Positions 1 to 9,656 of a stretch of 64,000 bases of DNA are shown here, piece by piece. The notes below the pieces were generated by a model. The model was given only the letters and a program-made list of their open reading frames with translations, searched no databases and had not been told where the DNA came from. The position numbers and the translations under genes are program-made. This DNA comes from Osmia lignaria lignaria (taxonomy: Eukaryota; Arthropoda; Insecta; Hymenoptera; Megachilidae): assembly GCF_051020975.1 (NCBI RefSeq), contig NW_027478162.1:1548501-1612500 (forward strand), in the 5' to 3' direction. How positions within the stretch are numbered: position 1 is the stretch's first letter; each line of letters opens with the position of its first letter.

Positions 1-1610
1 GTTTCCGAGATATTTGCAGATATATCTCAAGGGAAGGGGCCTGACGGACATATTTCGAGATATTTCTTCTTCTTGTTGTTCTTCTTCTGCACAGCTAAGC
101 TGGAAGTGGCATTTGCAGCTCGCAATAGTGCAGAGTTATCTCAAAGAAAGGGGCCACGGTGTTTCTGTATCTCTATTATGTTGGTGCGGCTTCGGAACTT
201 TTAAATATCTTGATATATCTCGAGAACTACGCATCTGATCAAAAAATATCATAGAACATAAAAAGTAGGAAACTTAATTCTCTACAAAAAAGGTCTCTTA
301 ACATTTTGCCATGGCTCGCTTCGTTTCCGAGATATTTGCAGATTTATCTCAAGGGACGGGGCCTGACGGACATATTTCGAGATATTTCTTCTTCTTGTTG
401 TTCTTCTTCCGCACAGCTAAGCTGGAAGTGGCATTTGCGGCTCGCACATATGCAGAGATATCTCAGAGAAAGGGGCCACGGTGTTTCTGAATCTCTATTA
501 TGTTGGTGCGGCTTCGGAACTTTTAAATATCTCGATATATCTCGAAAACTGCGCTTCTGATCAAAAAATATCATAGCACGTAAATTGTAGGAAACATAAT
601 TCTCTACAAAAAACGTCTCTTAACATTTTGCCATAGCTCGCTTCGTTTCCGAGATATTTGCAGATTCAGCTCAAAGGAACGGGCCTGACGGACATATTTC
701 GAGATATTTCTTCTTCTTGTTGTTCTTCTTCTGCACAGCTAAGCTGGAAGCGGCATTTGCAGCTCGCAATAGTGCAGAGTTATCTCAAGGAAAGGGGCCA
801 CGGTGTTTCTGTATCTCTATTATGTTGGTGCGGCTTCGGAACTTTTAAATATCTTGATATATCTCGAGAACTACGCATCTGATTAAAAAATATCATAGAA
901 CATAAAAAGTAGGAAACTTAATTCTCTACAAAAAAGGTCTGTTAACATTTTGCCATAGCTCGCTTCGTTTCCGAGATATTTGCAGATTTATCTCAAGGGA
1001 AGGGGCCTGACGGACATATTTCGAGATATTTCTTCTTCTTGTTGTTCTTCTTCTGCACGGCTAAGCTGGAAGTGGCATCTGCAGCGCGCAATAGTGCAGA
1101 GTTATCTCAAAGAAAGGGGCCACGGTGTTTCTGTATCTCTATTATGTTGGTGCGGCTTCGGAACTTTTAAATATCTTGATATATCTCGAGAACTACGCAT
1201 CTGATCAAAAAATATCATAGAACATAAAAAGTAGAAAACTTAATTCTCTACAAAAAAGGTCTCTTAACATTTTGCCATAGCCCGCTTCGTTTCCGAGATA
1301 TTTGCAGATTTATCTCAAGGGAAGGGGCCTGACGGACATATTTCGAGATATTTCTTCTTCTTGTTGTGCTTCTTCTGCACAGCTAAGCTGGAAGTGGCAT
1401 TTGCAGCTTGCAATAGTGCAGAGTTATCTCATAGAAAGGGGCCACGGTGTTTCTGTATCTCTATTATGTTGGTGCGGCTTCGGAACTTTTAAATATCTTG
1501 ATATATCTCGAGAACTACACATCTGATCAAAAAATATCATAGAACATAAAAAGTGGGAAACTTAATTCTCTACAAAAAAGGTCTCTTAACATTTTGCCAT
1601 AGCTCGCTGG
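1..1610 (+). repeat. Leading five monomers (mixed subtypes)
   Basis: Five full 322-bp monomers. Monomers 1, 4 and 5 have A tails. Monomer 2 (323-644) has a B tail and an unusual middle, CACATATGCAGAGATATCTC instead of CAATAGTGCAGAGTTATCTC; closely related middles recur at 1933-2254 and 5473-5794. Monomer 3 (645-966) has the CAGATTCAGCTCAAAGG head and resembles 2255-2576. The order B-tail monomer, then CAGATTCAGC-head monomer, matches the HOR that follows, so this stretch is probably the 3' part of a further, more rearranged HOR copy that begins left of the window. Confidence 0.8.
323..644 (+). repeat. Type B satellite monomer with variant middle
   Basis: An example of the B subtype: tail TCTCGAAAACTGCGCTTCTGATC followed by ACGTAAATTGTAGGAAACATAATTC and an ACGTCTCTTAAC linker, given here as separate short motifs rather than one run. 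The B tail destroys the TCTCGAGA palindrome of type A but creates TCTCGAAA, which with the upstream TTTCGAGATAT gives an 11-bp perfect inverted repeat. A CCATGG lies at its 5' boundary (ATG at 311), opening a 59-codon frame that ends at TGA because of the GTTTCTGAAT variant. Confidence 0.85.
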
Positions 1611-2898
1611 GTTTCCGAGATATTTGCAGATTTATCTCAAGGGAAGGGGCCTGACGGACATATTTCGAGATATTTCTTCTTCTTGTTGTTCTTCTTCTGC
1701 ACAGCTAAGCTGGAGGTGGCATTTGCAGCTCGCAGTAGTGCAGAGTTATCTCAAAGAAAGGGGCCACGGTGTTTCTGTATCTCTATTATGTTGGTGCGGC
1801 TTCGGAACTTTTAAATATCTTGATATATCTCGAGAACTACGCATCTGATCAAAAAATATCATGGAACATAAAAAGTAGGAAACTTAATTCTCTACAAAAA
1901 AGGTCTCTTAACATTTTACCATGGCTCGCTCCGTTTCCGAGATATTTGCAGATATATCTCAAGGGAAGGGGCCTGACGGACATATTTCGAGATATTTCTT
2001 CTTCTTGTTGTTCTTCTTCCGCACAGCTAAGCTGGAAGTGGCATTTGCGGCTCGCACATGTGCAGAGATATCTCAGAGAAAGGGGCCACGGTGTTTCTGA
2101 ATCTCTATTATGTTGGTGCGGCTTCGGAACTTTTAAATATCTCGATATATCTCGAAAACTACGCTTCTGATCAAAAAATATCATAGCACGTAAATTGTAG
2201 GAAACATAATTCTCTACAAAAAACGTCTCTTAACATTTTGCCATACCTCGCTTCGTTTCCGAGATATTTGCAGATTCAGCTCAAAGGAACGGGCCTGACG
2301 GACATATTTCGAGATATTTCTTCTTCTTGTTGTTCTTCTTCTGCACAGCTAAGCTGGAAGCGGCATTTGCAGCTCGCAATAGTGCAGAGTTATCTCACAG
2401 AAAGGGGCCACGGTGTTTCTGTATCTCTATTATGTTGGTGCGGCTTCGGAACTTTTAAATATCTTGATATATCTCGAGAACTACGCATCTGATTAAAAAA
2501 TATCATAGAACATAAAAAGTAGGAAACTTAATTCTCTACAAAAAAGGTCTGTTAACATTTTGCCATAGCTCGCTTCGTTTCCGAGATATTTGCAGATTTA
2601 TCTCAAGGGAAGGGGCCTGACGGACATATTTCGAGATATTTCTTCTTCTTGTTGTTCTTCTTCTGCACAGCTAAGCTGGAAGTGGCATTTACAGCTCGCG
2701 ATAGTGCAGAGTGATCTCAAAGATAGGGGCCACGGTGTTTCTGTATCTCTATTATGTTGGTGCGGCTTCGGAACTTTTAAATATCTTGATATATCTCGAG
2801 AACTACGCATCTGATCAAAACATATCGTAGAACATAAAAAGTAGGAAACTTAATTCTCTACAAAAAAGGTCTGTTAACATTTTGCCATAGCTCGCTTC

Positions 2899-4185
2899 GT
2901 TTCCGAGATATTTGCAGATTTATCTCAAGGGAAGGGGCCTGACGGACATATTTCGAGATATTTCTTCTTCTTGTTGTTCTTCTTCTGCACGGCTAAGCTG
3001 GAAGTGGCATTTGCAGCGCGCAATAGTGCAGAGTTATCTCAAAGAAAGGGGCCACGGTGTTTCTGTATCTCTATTATGTTGGTGCGGCTTCGGAACTTTT
3101 AAATATCTTGATATATCTCGAGAACTACGCATCTGATCAAAAAATATCATAGAACGTAAAAAGTAGGAAGCCTAATTTTCTACAAAAAAGGTCTCTTAAC
3201 ATTTTGCGGTAGCTCGCTTCGTTTCCGAGATATTTGCAGATTTATCTCAAGGGAAGGGGCCTGACGGACATATTTCGAAATATTTCTTCTTCTTGTTGTT
3301 CTTCTTCTGCACAGCTAAGCTGGAAGTGGCATTTCCAGCTCGCAATAGTGCAGAGTTATCTCAAAGAAAGGGCCACCGTGTTTCTGTATCTCTATTATGT
3401 TGGTGCGGCTTCGGAACTTTTAAATATCTTGATATATCTCGAGAACTACGCATCTGATCAAAAAATATCATAGAACATAAAAAGTAGGAAACTAAATTCT
3501 CTACAAATAAAATCTCTTAACATTTTGCCATAGCTCGCTTCGTTTCCGAGATATTTGCAGATATATCTCAAGGGAAGGGGCCTGACGGACATATTTCGAG
3601 ATATTTCTTCTTCTTGTCGTTCTTCTTCTGCACAGCTAAGCTGGAAGTGGCATTTGCAGCTCGCAATAGTGCAGAGTTATCTCAAAGAAAGGGGCCACGG
3701 TGTTTCTGTATCTCTATTATGTTGGTGCGGCTTCGGAACTTTTAAATATCTTGATATATCTCGAGAACTACGCATCTGATCAAAAAATATCATAGAACAT
3801 AAAAAGTAGGAAACTTAATTCTCTACAAAAAAGGTCTCTTAACATTTTGCCATAGCTCGCTTCGTTTCCGAGATATTTGCAGATTTATCTCAAGGGAAGG
3901 GGCCTGACGGACATATTTCGAGATATTTCTTCTCCTTGTTGTTCTTCTTCTGCACAGCTAAGCTGGAAGTGGCATTTACAGCTCGCAATAGTGCAGAGTG
4001 ATCTCAAAGATAGGGGCCACGGTGTTTCTGTATCTCTATTATGTTGGTGCGGCTTCGGAACTTTTAAATATTTTGATATATCTGGAGAACTACGCATCTG
4101 ATCAAAAAATATCGTAGACCATAAAAAGTAGGAAACTTAATTCTCTACAAAAAAGGTCTGTTAACATTTTGCCATAGCTCGCTTC
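2899..4185 (+). repeat. Four-monomer cassette, copy 1 (1,287 bp)
   Basis: Four monomers marked by CACGGCTAAGC with CAGCGCGC; then AAAGGGCCACCGTG (one G lost); then an ATATATCTC-head A type; then AGTGATCTCAAAGATAGG with ATCTGGAGAAC. The same four, with the same 1-bp deletion and therefore the same 1,287-bp length, occur at 6439-7725 and 8370-9656. The last three also occur at 13729-14693. The shared deletion shows common descent rather than independent slippage. Confidence 0.88.
3221..3541 (+). repeat. 321-bp monomer, one G lost from the G4 tract
   Basis: The G4 of DR2 is G3 here (near 3370-3372), followed by the linked change CCACCGTG. The combination recurs at 6761-7081, 8692-9012 and 13729-14049 and is a clean lineage marker for this monomer. 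The deletion shifts the frame of the recurrent 74-codon open frame, which the array tolerates, as expected of non-coding DNA. Confidence 0.9.
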
Positions 4186-4829
4186 GTTTCCGAGATATTT
4201 GCAGATTTATCTCAAGGGAAGGGGCCTGACGGACATATTTCGAGATATTTCTTCTTCTTGTTGTTCTTCTTCTGCACGGCTAAGCTGGAAGTGGCATTTG
4301 CAGCGCGCAATAGTGCAGAGTTATCTCAAAGAAAGGGGCCACGGTGTTTCTGTATCTCTATTATGTTGGTGCGGCTTCGGAACTTTTAAATATCTTGATA
4401 TATCTCGAGAACTACGCATCTGATCAAAAAATATCATAGAACGTAAAAAGTAGGAAACCTAATTTTCTACAAAAAAGGTCTCTTAACATTTTGCGGTAGC
4501 TCGCTTCGTTTCCGAGATATTTGCAGATTTATCTCAAGGGAAGGGGCCTGACGGACATATTTCGGGATATTTCTTCTTCTTGTTGTTCTTCTTCTGCACA
4601 GCTAAGCTGGAAGTGGCATTTGCAGCTCGCAATAGTGCAGAGTTATCTCAAAGAAAGTGGCCACGGTGTTTCTGTATCTCTATTATGTTGGTGCGGCTTC
4701 GGAACTTTTAAATATCTTGATATATCTCGAGAACTACGCATCTGATCAAAAAATATCATAGAACGTAAAAAGTAGGAAATCTAATTTTCTACAAAAAAGG
4801 TCTCTTAACATTTTGCGGTAGCTCGCTTC

Positions 4830-5150
4830 GTTTCCGAGATATTTGCAGATTTATCTCAAGGGAAGGGGCCTGACGGACATATTTCGAGATATTTCTTCTT
4901 CTTGTTGTTCTTCTTCTGCACAGCTAAGCTGGAGGTGGCATTTGCAGCTCGCAGTAGTGCAGAGTTATCTCAAAGAAAGCGCCACAGTGTTTCTGTATCT
5001 CTATTATGTTGGTGCGGCTTCGGAGCTTTTAAATATCTTGATATATCTCGAGAACTACGCATCTGATCAAAAAATATCATAGAACATAAAAAGTGGGAAA
5101 CTTAATTGTCTACAAAGAAGGTCTCTTAACATTTTGCCATAGCTCGCTGG
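4830..5150 (+). repeat. 321-bp monomer, independent loss in the G4 tract
   Basis: The usual AAAGGGGCCAC is AAAGCGCCAC here (near 4979): one base is missing and one substituted. It lacks the CCACCGTG marker of the 3221-type deletion, so it is probably a separate event in the same slippage-prone G-run. Confidence 0.85.
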
Positions 5151-7096
5151 GTTTCCGAGATATTTGCAGATTTATCTCAAGGAAAGGGGCCTGACGGACA
5201 TATTTCGAGATATTTCTTCTTCTTGTTGTTCTTCTTCTGCACAGCTAAGCTGGAGGTGGCATTTGCAGCTCGCAGTAGTGCAGAGTTATCTCAAAGAAAG
5301 GGGCCACGGTGTTTCTGTATCTCTATTATGTTGGTGCGGCTTCGGAACTTTTAAATATCTTGATATATCTCGAGAACTACGCATCTGATCAAAAAATATC
5401 ATGGAACATAAAAAGTAGGAAACTTAATTCTCTACAAAAAAGGTCTCTTAACATTTTACCATGGCTCGCTTCGTTTCCGAGATATTTGCAGATATATCTC
5501 AAGGGAAGGGGCCTGACGGACATATTTCGAGATATTTCTTCTTCTTGTTGTTCTTCTTCCGCACAGCTAAGCTGGAAGTGGCATTTGCGGCTCGCACATG
5601 TGCAGAGATATCTCAGAGAAAGGGGCCACGGTGTTTCTGAATCTCTATTATGTTGGTGCGGCTTCGGAACTTTTAAATATCTCGATATATCTCGAAAACT
5701 ACGCTTCTGATCAAAAAATATCATAGCACGTAAATTGTAGGAAACATAATTCTCTACAAAAAACGTCGCTTAACATTTTGCCATAGCTCGCTTCGTTTCC
5801 GAGATATTTGCAGATTCAGCTCAAAGGAACGGGCCTGACGGACATATTTCGAGATATTTCTTCTTCTTATTGTTCTTCTTCTGCACAGCTAAGCTGGAAG
5901 TGGCATTTGCAGCTCGCAATAGTGCAGAGTTATCTCAAAGAAAGGGGCCACGGTGTTTCTGTATCTCTATTATGTTGGTGCGGCTTCGGAACTTTTAAAT
6001 ATCTTGATATATCTCGAGAACTACGCATCTGATCATAAAATATGCTAGAACATAAAAAGTAGGAAACTAAATTCTCTACAAATAAAGTCTCTTAACATTT
6101 TGCCATAGCTCGCTTCGTTTCCGAGATATTTGCAGATTTATCTCAAGGGAAGGGGCCTGACGGACATATTTCGAGATATTTCTTCTTCTTGTTGTTCTTC
6201 TTCTGCACAGCTAAGCTGGAAGTGGCATTTACAGCTCGCAATAGTGCAGAGTGATCTCAAAGATAGGGGCCACGGTGTTTCTGTATCTCTATTATGTTGG
6301 TGCGGCTTCGGAACTTTTAAATATCTTGATATATCTCGAGAACTACGCATCTGATCAAAACATATCGTAGAACATAAAAAGTAGGAAACTTAATTCTCTA
6401 CAAAAAAGGTCTGTTAACATTTTGCCATAGCTCGCTTCGTTTCCGAGATATTTGCAGATTTATCTCAAGGGAAGGGGCCTGACGGACATATTTCGAGATA
6501 TTTCTTCTTCTTGTTGTTCTTCTTCTGCACGGCTAAGCTGGAAGTGGCATTTGCAGCGCGCAATAGTGCAGAGTTATCTCAAAGAAAGGGGCCACGGTGT
6601 TTCTGTATCTCTATTATGTTGGTGCGGCTTCGGAACTTTTAAATATCTTGATATATCTCGAGAACTACGCATCTGATCAAAAAATATCATAGAACGTAAA
6701 AAGTAGGAAGCCTAATTTTCTACAAAAAAGGTCTCTTAACATTTTGCGGTAGCTCGCTTCGTTTCCGAGATATTTGCAGATTTATCTCAAGGGAAGGGGC
6801 CTGACGGACATATTTCGAAATATTTCTTCTTCTTGTTGTTCTTCTTCTGCACAGCTAAGCTGGAAGTGGCATTTCCAGCTCGCAATAGTGCAGAGTTATC
6901 TCAAAGAAAGGGCCACCGTGTTTCTGTATCTCTATTATGTTGGTGCGGCTTCGGAACTTTTAAATATCTTGATATATCTCGAGAACTACGCATCTGATCA
7001 AAAAATATCATAGAACATAAAAAGTAGGAAACTAAATTCTCTACAAATAAAATCTCTTAACATTTTGCCATAGCTCGCTTCGTTTCCGAGATATTT

Positions 7097-7122
7097 GCAG
7101 ATATATCTCAAGGGAAGGGGCC
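7097..7122 (+). repeat. Internal direct repeat DR1 of the monomer
   Basis: 26 bp from GCAGA to GGGGCC. It aligns without gaps to DR2 114 bp downstream at 22 of 26 positions, or 23 of 26 in monomers with the commoner GATTTATCTC form. The core shared by both is TATCTCAA followed by AAGGGGCC. It is present in essentially every full-length monomer. Recombination between DR1 and DR2 explains the 208-bp monomers at 9657 and 14694. Confidence 0.93.
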
Positions 7123-7136
7123 TGACGGACATATTT

Positions 7137-7146
7137 CGAGATATTT
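7137..7146 (+). repeat. CGAGATATTT motif, second of two direct copies
   Basis: Identical to 7087-7096, 50 bp upstream. In type B monomers the tail carries its exact complement, AAATATCTCG, plus ATATCTCGAAA; in type A the tail has AAATATCTTG and ATATCTCGAGA. Each monomer therefore holds this motif in both orientations and could pair left with right across about 150 bp. Whether a protein binds it is unknown. Confidence 0.85.
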
Positions 7147-7169
7147 CTTCTTCTTGTTGTTCTTCTTCT
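7144..7169 (+). repeat. TTC/GTT triplet tract
   Basis: A 26-bp strand-asymmetric run built of TTC triplets with two GTT triplets in the middle and no A. It is conserved in nearly all monomers; rare changes include TTACTTC (12 kb), TTATTC (33, 38, 41 and 44 kb), TTCCTC (40, 43 and 44 kb) and CGTCTTC (61 and 62 kb). Its length does not vary, so it is not behaving as an expanding microsatellite. Confidence 0.9.
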
Positions 7170-7210
7170 GCACAGCTAAGCTGGAAGTGGCATTTGCAGC
7201 TCGCAATAGT

Positions 7211-7236
7211 GCAGAGTTATCTCAAAGAAAGGGGCC
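7211..7236 (+). repeat. Internal direct repeat DR2 of the monomer
   Basis: The partner of DR1. The six bases TGCAGA are identical at the 5' edge of both and mark the deletion junction in the 208-bp monomers. The G4 at its 3' end is the site of single-base losses in five monomers (3221, 4830, 6761, 8692, 13729). Confidence 0.93.
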
Positions 7237-7280
7237 ACGGTGTTTCTGTATCTCTATTATGTTGGTGCGGCTTCGGAACT

Positions 7281-7323
7281 TTTAAATATCTTGATATATC
7301 TCGAGAACTACGCATCTGATCAA
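7281..7323 (+). other. Cluster of short palindromes (dyad-rich segment)
   Basis: Within 43 bp lie TTTAAA, GATATATC, TCTCGAGA and TGATCA, each self-complementary. The TCTCGAGA form is typical of type A; type B has TCTCGAAA and some monomers have TCTCGGGA or TCTCGACA. Dyad-rich stretches have been described in centromeric satellites that lack CENP-B boxes; any such role here is inference. Confidence 0.7.
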
Positions 7324-7725
7324 AAAATATCATAGAACATAAAAAGTAGGAAACTTAATTCTCTACAAAAAAGGTCTCTTAACATTTTGCCATAGCTCGC
7401 TTCGTTTCCGAGATATTTGCAGATTTATCTCAAGGGAAGGGGCCTGACGGACATATTTCGAGATATTTCTTCTTCTTGTTGTTCTTCTTCTGCACAGCTA
7501 AGCTGGAAGTGGCATTTACAGCTCGCAATAGAGCAGAGTGATCTCAAAGATAGGGGCCACGGTGTTTCTGTATCTCTATTATGTTGGTGCGACTTCGGAA
7601 CTTTTAAATATCTTGATATATCTGGAGAACTACGCATCTGATCAAAAAATATCGTAGACCATAAAAAGTAGGAAACTTAATTCTCTACAAAAAAGGTCTG
7701 TTAACATTTTGCCATAGCTCGCTTC

Positions 7726-8369
7726 GTTTCCGAGATATTTGCAGATTTATCTCAAGGGAAGGGGCCTGACGGACATATTTCGAGATATTTCTTCTTCTTG
7801 TTGTTCTTCTTCTGCACAGCTAAGCTGGAGGTGTCATTTGCAGCTCGCAGTAGTGCAGAGTTATCTCAAAGAAAGGGGCCACAGTGTTTCTGTATCTCTA
7901 TTATGTTGGTGCGGCTTCGGAACTTTTAAATATCTTGATATATCTCGAGAACTACGCATCTGATCAAAAAATATCATAGAACATAAAAAGTGGGAAACTT
8001 AATTGTCTACAAAAAAGATCTCTTAACATTTTGCCATAGCTCGCTTCGTTTCCGAGATATTTGCAGATTTATCTCAAGGGAAGGGGCCTGACGGACATAT
8101 TTCGAGATATTTCTTCTTCTTGTTGTTCTTCTTCTGCACAGCTAAACTGGAAGTGGCATTTCCAGCTCGCAATAGTGCAGAGTTATCTCAAAGAAAGGGG
8201 CCACGGTGTTTCTGTATCTCTATTATGTTGGTGCGGCTTCGGAACTTTTAAATATCTTGATATATCTCGAGAACTACGCATCTGATCAAAAAATATCATG
8301 GAACATAAAAAGTAGGAAACTTAATTCTCTACAAAAAAGGTCTCTTAACATTTTGCCATAGCCCGCTTC
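7726..8369 (+). repeat. Two-monomer block shared with 10509-11152
   Basis: The first monomer has GGAGGTGTCATT, CCACAGTG and AAAAGATCTC; the second has CTAAACTGG, CATTTCCAGC and an ATGGAACAT tail. The same pair, in the same order, is at 10509-11152 and again at 15546-16189. It lies where the 11-mer HOR copy breaks off, so it marks an exchange junction. Confidence 0.82.
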
Positions 8370-9656
8370 GTTTCCGAGATATTTGCAGATTTATCTCAAG
8401 GGAAGGGGCCTGACGGACATATTTCGAGATATTTCTTCTTCTTGTTGTTCTTCTTCTGCACGGCTAAGCTGGAAGTGGCATTTGCAGCGCGCAATAGTGC
8501 AGAGTTATCTCAAAGAAAGGGGCCACGGTGTTTCTGTATCTCTATTATGTTGGTGCGGCTTCGGAACTTTTAAATATCTTGATATATCTCGAGAACTACG
8601 CATCTGATCAAAAAATATCATAGAACGTAAAAAGTAGGAAGCCTAATTTTCTACAAAAAAGGTCTCTTAACATTTTGCGGTAGCTCGCTTCGTTTCCGAG
8701 ATATTTGCAGATTTATCTCAAGGGAAGGGGCCTGACGGACATATTTCGAAATATTTCTTCTTCTTGTTGTTCTTCTTCTGCACAGCTAAGCTGGAAGTGG
8801 CATTTCCAGCTCGCAATAGTGCAGAGTTATCTCAAAGAAAGGGCCACCGTGTTTCTGTATCTCTATTATGTTGGTGCGGCTTCGGAACTTTTAAATATCT
8901 TGATATATCTCGAGAACTACGCATCTGATCAAAAAATATCATAGAACATAAAAAGTAGGAAACTAAATTCTCTACAAATAAAATCTCTTAACATTTTGCC
9001 ATAGCTCGCTTCGTTTCCGAGATATTTGCAGATATATCTCAAGGGAAGGGGCCTGACGGACATATTTCGAGATATTTCTTCTTCTTGTTGTTCTTCTTCT
9101 GCACAGCTAAGCTGGAAGTGGCATTTGCAGCTCGCAGTAGTGCAGAGTTATCTCAAAGAAAGGGGCCACGGTGTTTCTGTATCTCTATTATGTTGGTGCG
9201 GCTTCGGAACTTTTAAATATCTTGATATATCTCGAGAACTACGCATCTGATCAAAAAATATCATAGAACATAAAAAGTAGGAAACTTAATTCTCTACAAA
9301 AAAGGTCTCTTAACATTTTGCCATAGCTCGCTTCGTTTCCGAGATATTTGCAGATTTATCTCAAGGGAAGGGGCCTGACGGACATATTTCGAGATATTTC
9401 TTCTTCTTGTTGTTCTTCTTCTGCACAGCTAAGCTGGAAGTGGCATTTACAGCTCGCAATAGTGCAGAGTGATCTCAAAGATAGGGGCCACGGTGTTTCT
9501 GTATCTCTATTATGTTGGTGCGGCTTCGGAACTTTTAAATATCTTGATATATCTGGAGAACTACGCATCTGATCAAAAAATATCGTAGACCATAAAAAGT
9601 AGGAAACTTAATTCTCTACAAAAAAGGTCTGTTAACATTTTGCCATAGCTCGCTTC
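8370..9656 (+). repeat. Four-monomer cassette, copy 3
   Basis: Matches 6439-7725 at a shift of 1,931 bp (six monomers less one base), including the G3 deletion. Its 3' part runs into the 5,037-bp duplicated block that starts near 8645. Confidence 0.87.

Larger units (their letters stand above)
1611..5150 (+). repeat. Higher-order repeat, 11 monomers, 3,540 bp, copy 1
   Basis: Eleven monomers (11 x 322 minus two 1-bp deletions). Diagnostic members in order: GGAGGTGGC monomer (1611), B-tail monomer with CACATGTGCAGAG (1933), CAGATTCAGC head (2255), AGTGATCTCAAAGATAGG monomer (2577), CACGGCTAAGC/CAGCGCGC monomer (2899), a monomer with G4 reduced to G3 (3221), then further A types. The same marks reappear at +3,540 for eight monomers. 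The copies are not identical: the third monomer has GAAGCGGC and a GATTAAAA tail here but GAAGTGGC and GATCATAAAATATGC in copy 2. Confidence 0.85.
7082..7403 (+). repeat. Reference monomer (type A), 322 bp
   Basis: Chosen to describe unit structure. Order: boundary GTTTCC; CGAGATATTT (7087-7096); DR1 (7097-7122); second CGAGATATTT (7137-7146) running into a TTC/GTT tract (7144-7169); DR2 (7211-7236); GTATCTCTATTATG; TTTAAA (7281-7286); GATATATC (7293-7300); TCTCGAGA (7299-7306); TGATCA (7318-7323); A6, A5 and A6 tracts (starting about 7322, 7341 and 7367). GC content is 126/322. Bases up to 7280 are about 45% GC and the rest about 30%, so the unit is clearly bipartite. 322 bp is close to twice a short nucleosome repeat, which is an inference only. 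Confidence 0.95.
5151..7725 (+). repeat. Higher-order repeat, 11-mer copy 2, first eight monomers
   Basis: Matches 1611-4185 at a 3,540-bp shift, monomer by monomer, including the B-tail member (5473) and the G3-deletion member (6761). The match stops after eight monomers: the next unit (7726) has GGAGGTGTCATT instead of the CACGGC type expected. The copy is therefore truncated or replaced at about 7.7 kb. Confidence 0.83.
6439..7725 (+). repeat. Four-monomer cassette, copy 2
   Basis: Same order and same 1-bp deletion as 2899-4185. The last monomer has private changes, AATAGAGCAGAG and TGCGACTTCGG, absent from the other copies. Confidence 0.87.

Noticed and set aside
14..238. A 74-codon forward open frame in nearly every monomer (a tandem gene family?)
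   Set aside because: It starts at TTG, not ATG. The 322-bp period shifts frame each unit. Two monomers lack 114 bp of it, ten full-length monomers have 1- or 2-bp indels, and about fifteen carry in-frame stops (for example 11797, 19088, 21020, 21664, 31000, 39050, 51928, 57400). No known domain is visible. It is shared by descent of the repeat.
1849..2184. A 111-codon reverse-strand frame, repeated at 5389-5724
   Set aside because: It spans a monomer border, exists only where ATGGAACAT and ACCATGG variants coincide, and lies opposite the repeat with no sign of coding constraint.
7087..7146. A second deletion class between the two CGAGATATTT copies (272-bp monomers)
   Set aside because: The 50-bp spacing would allow it, but no monomer of that length occurs in the window.
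7134..7150. CENP-B box
   Set aside because: TTTCGAGATA matches the first half of the NTTCGNNNNANNCGGGN consensus, but the CGGG half is TCTT. No other full match was seen.
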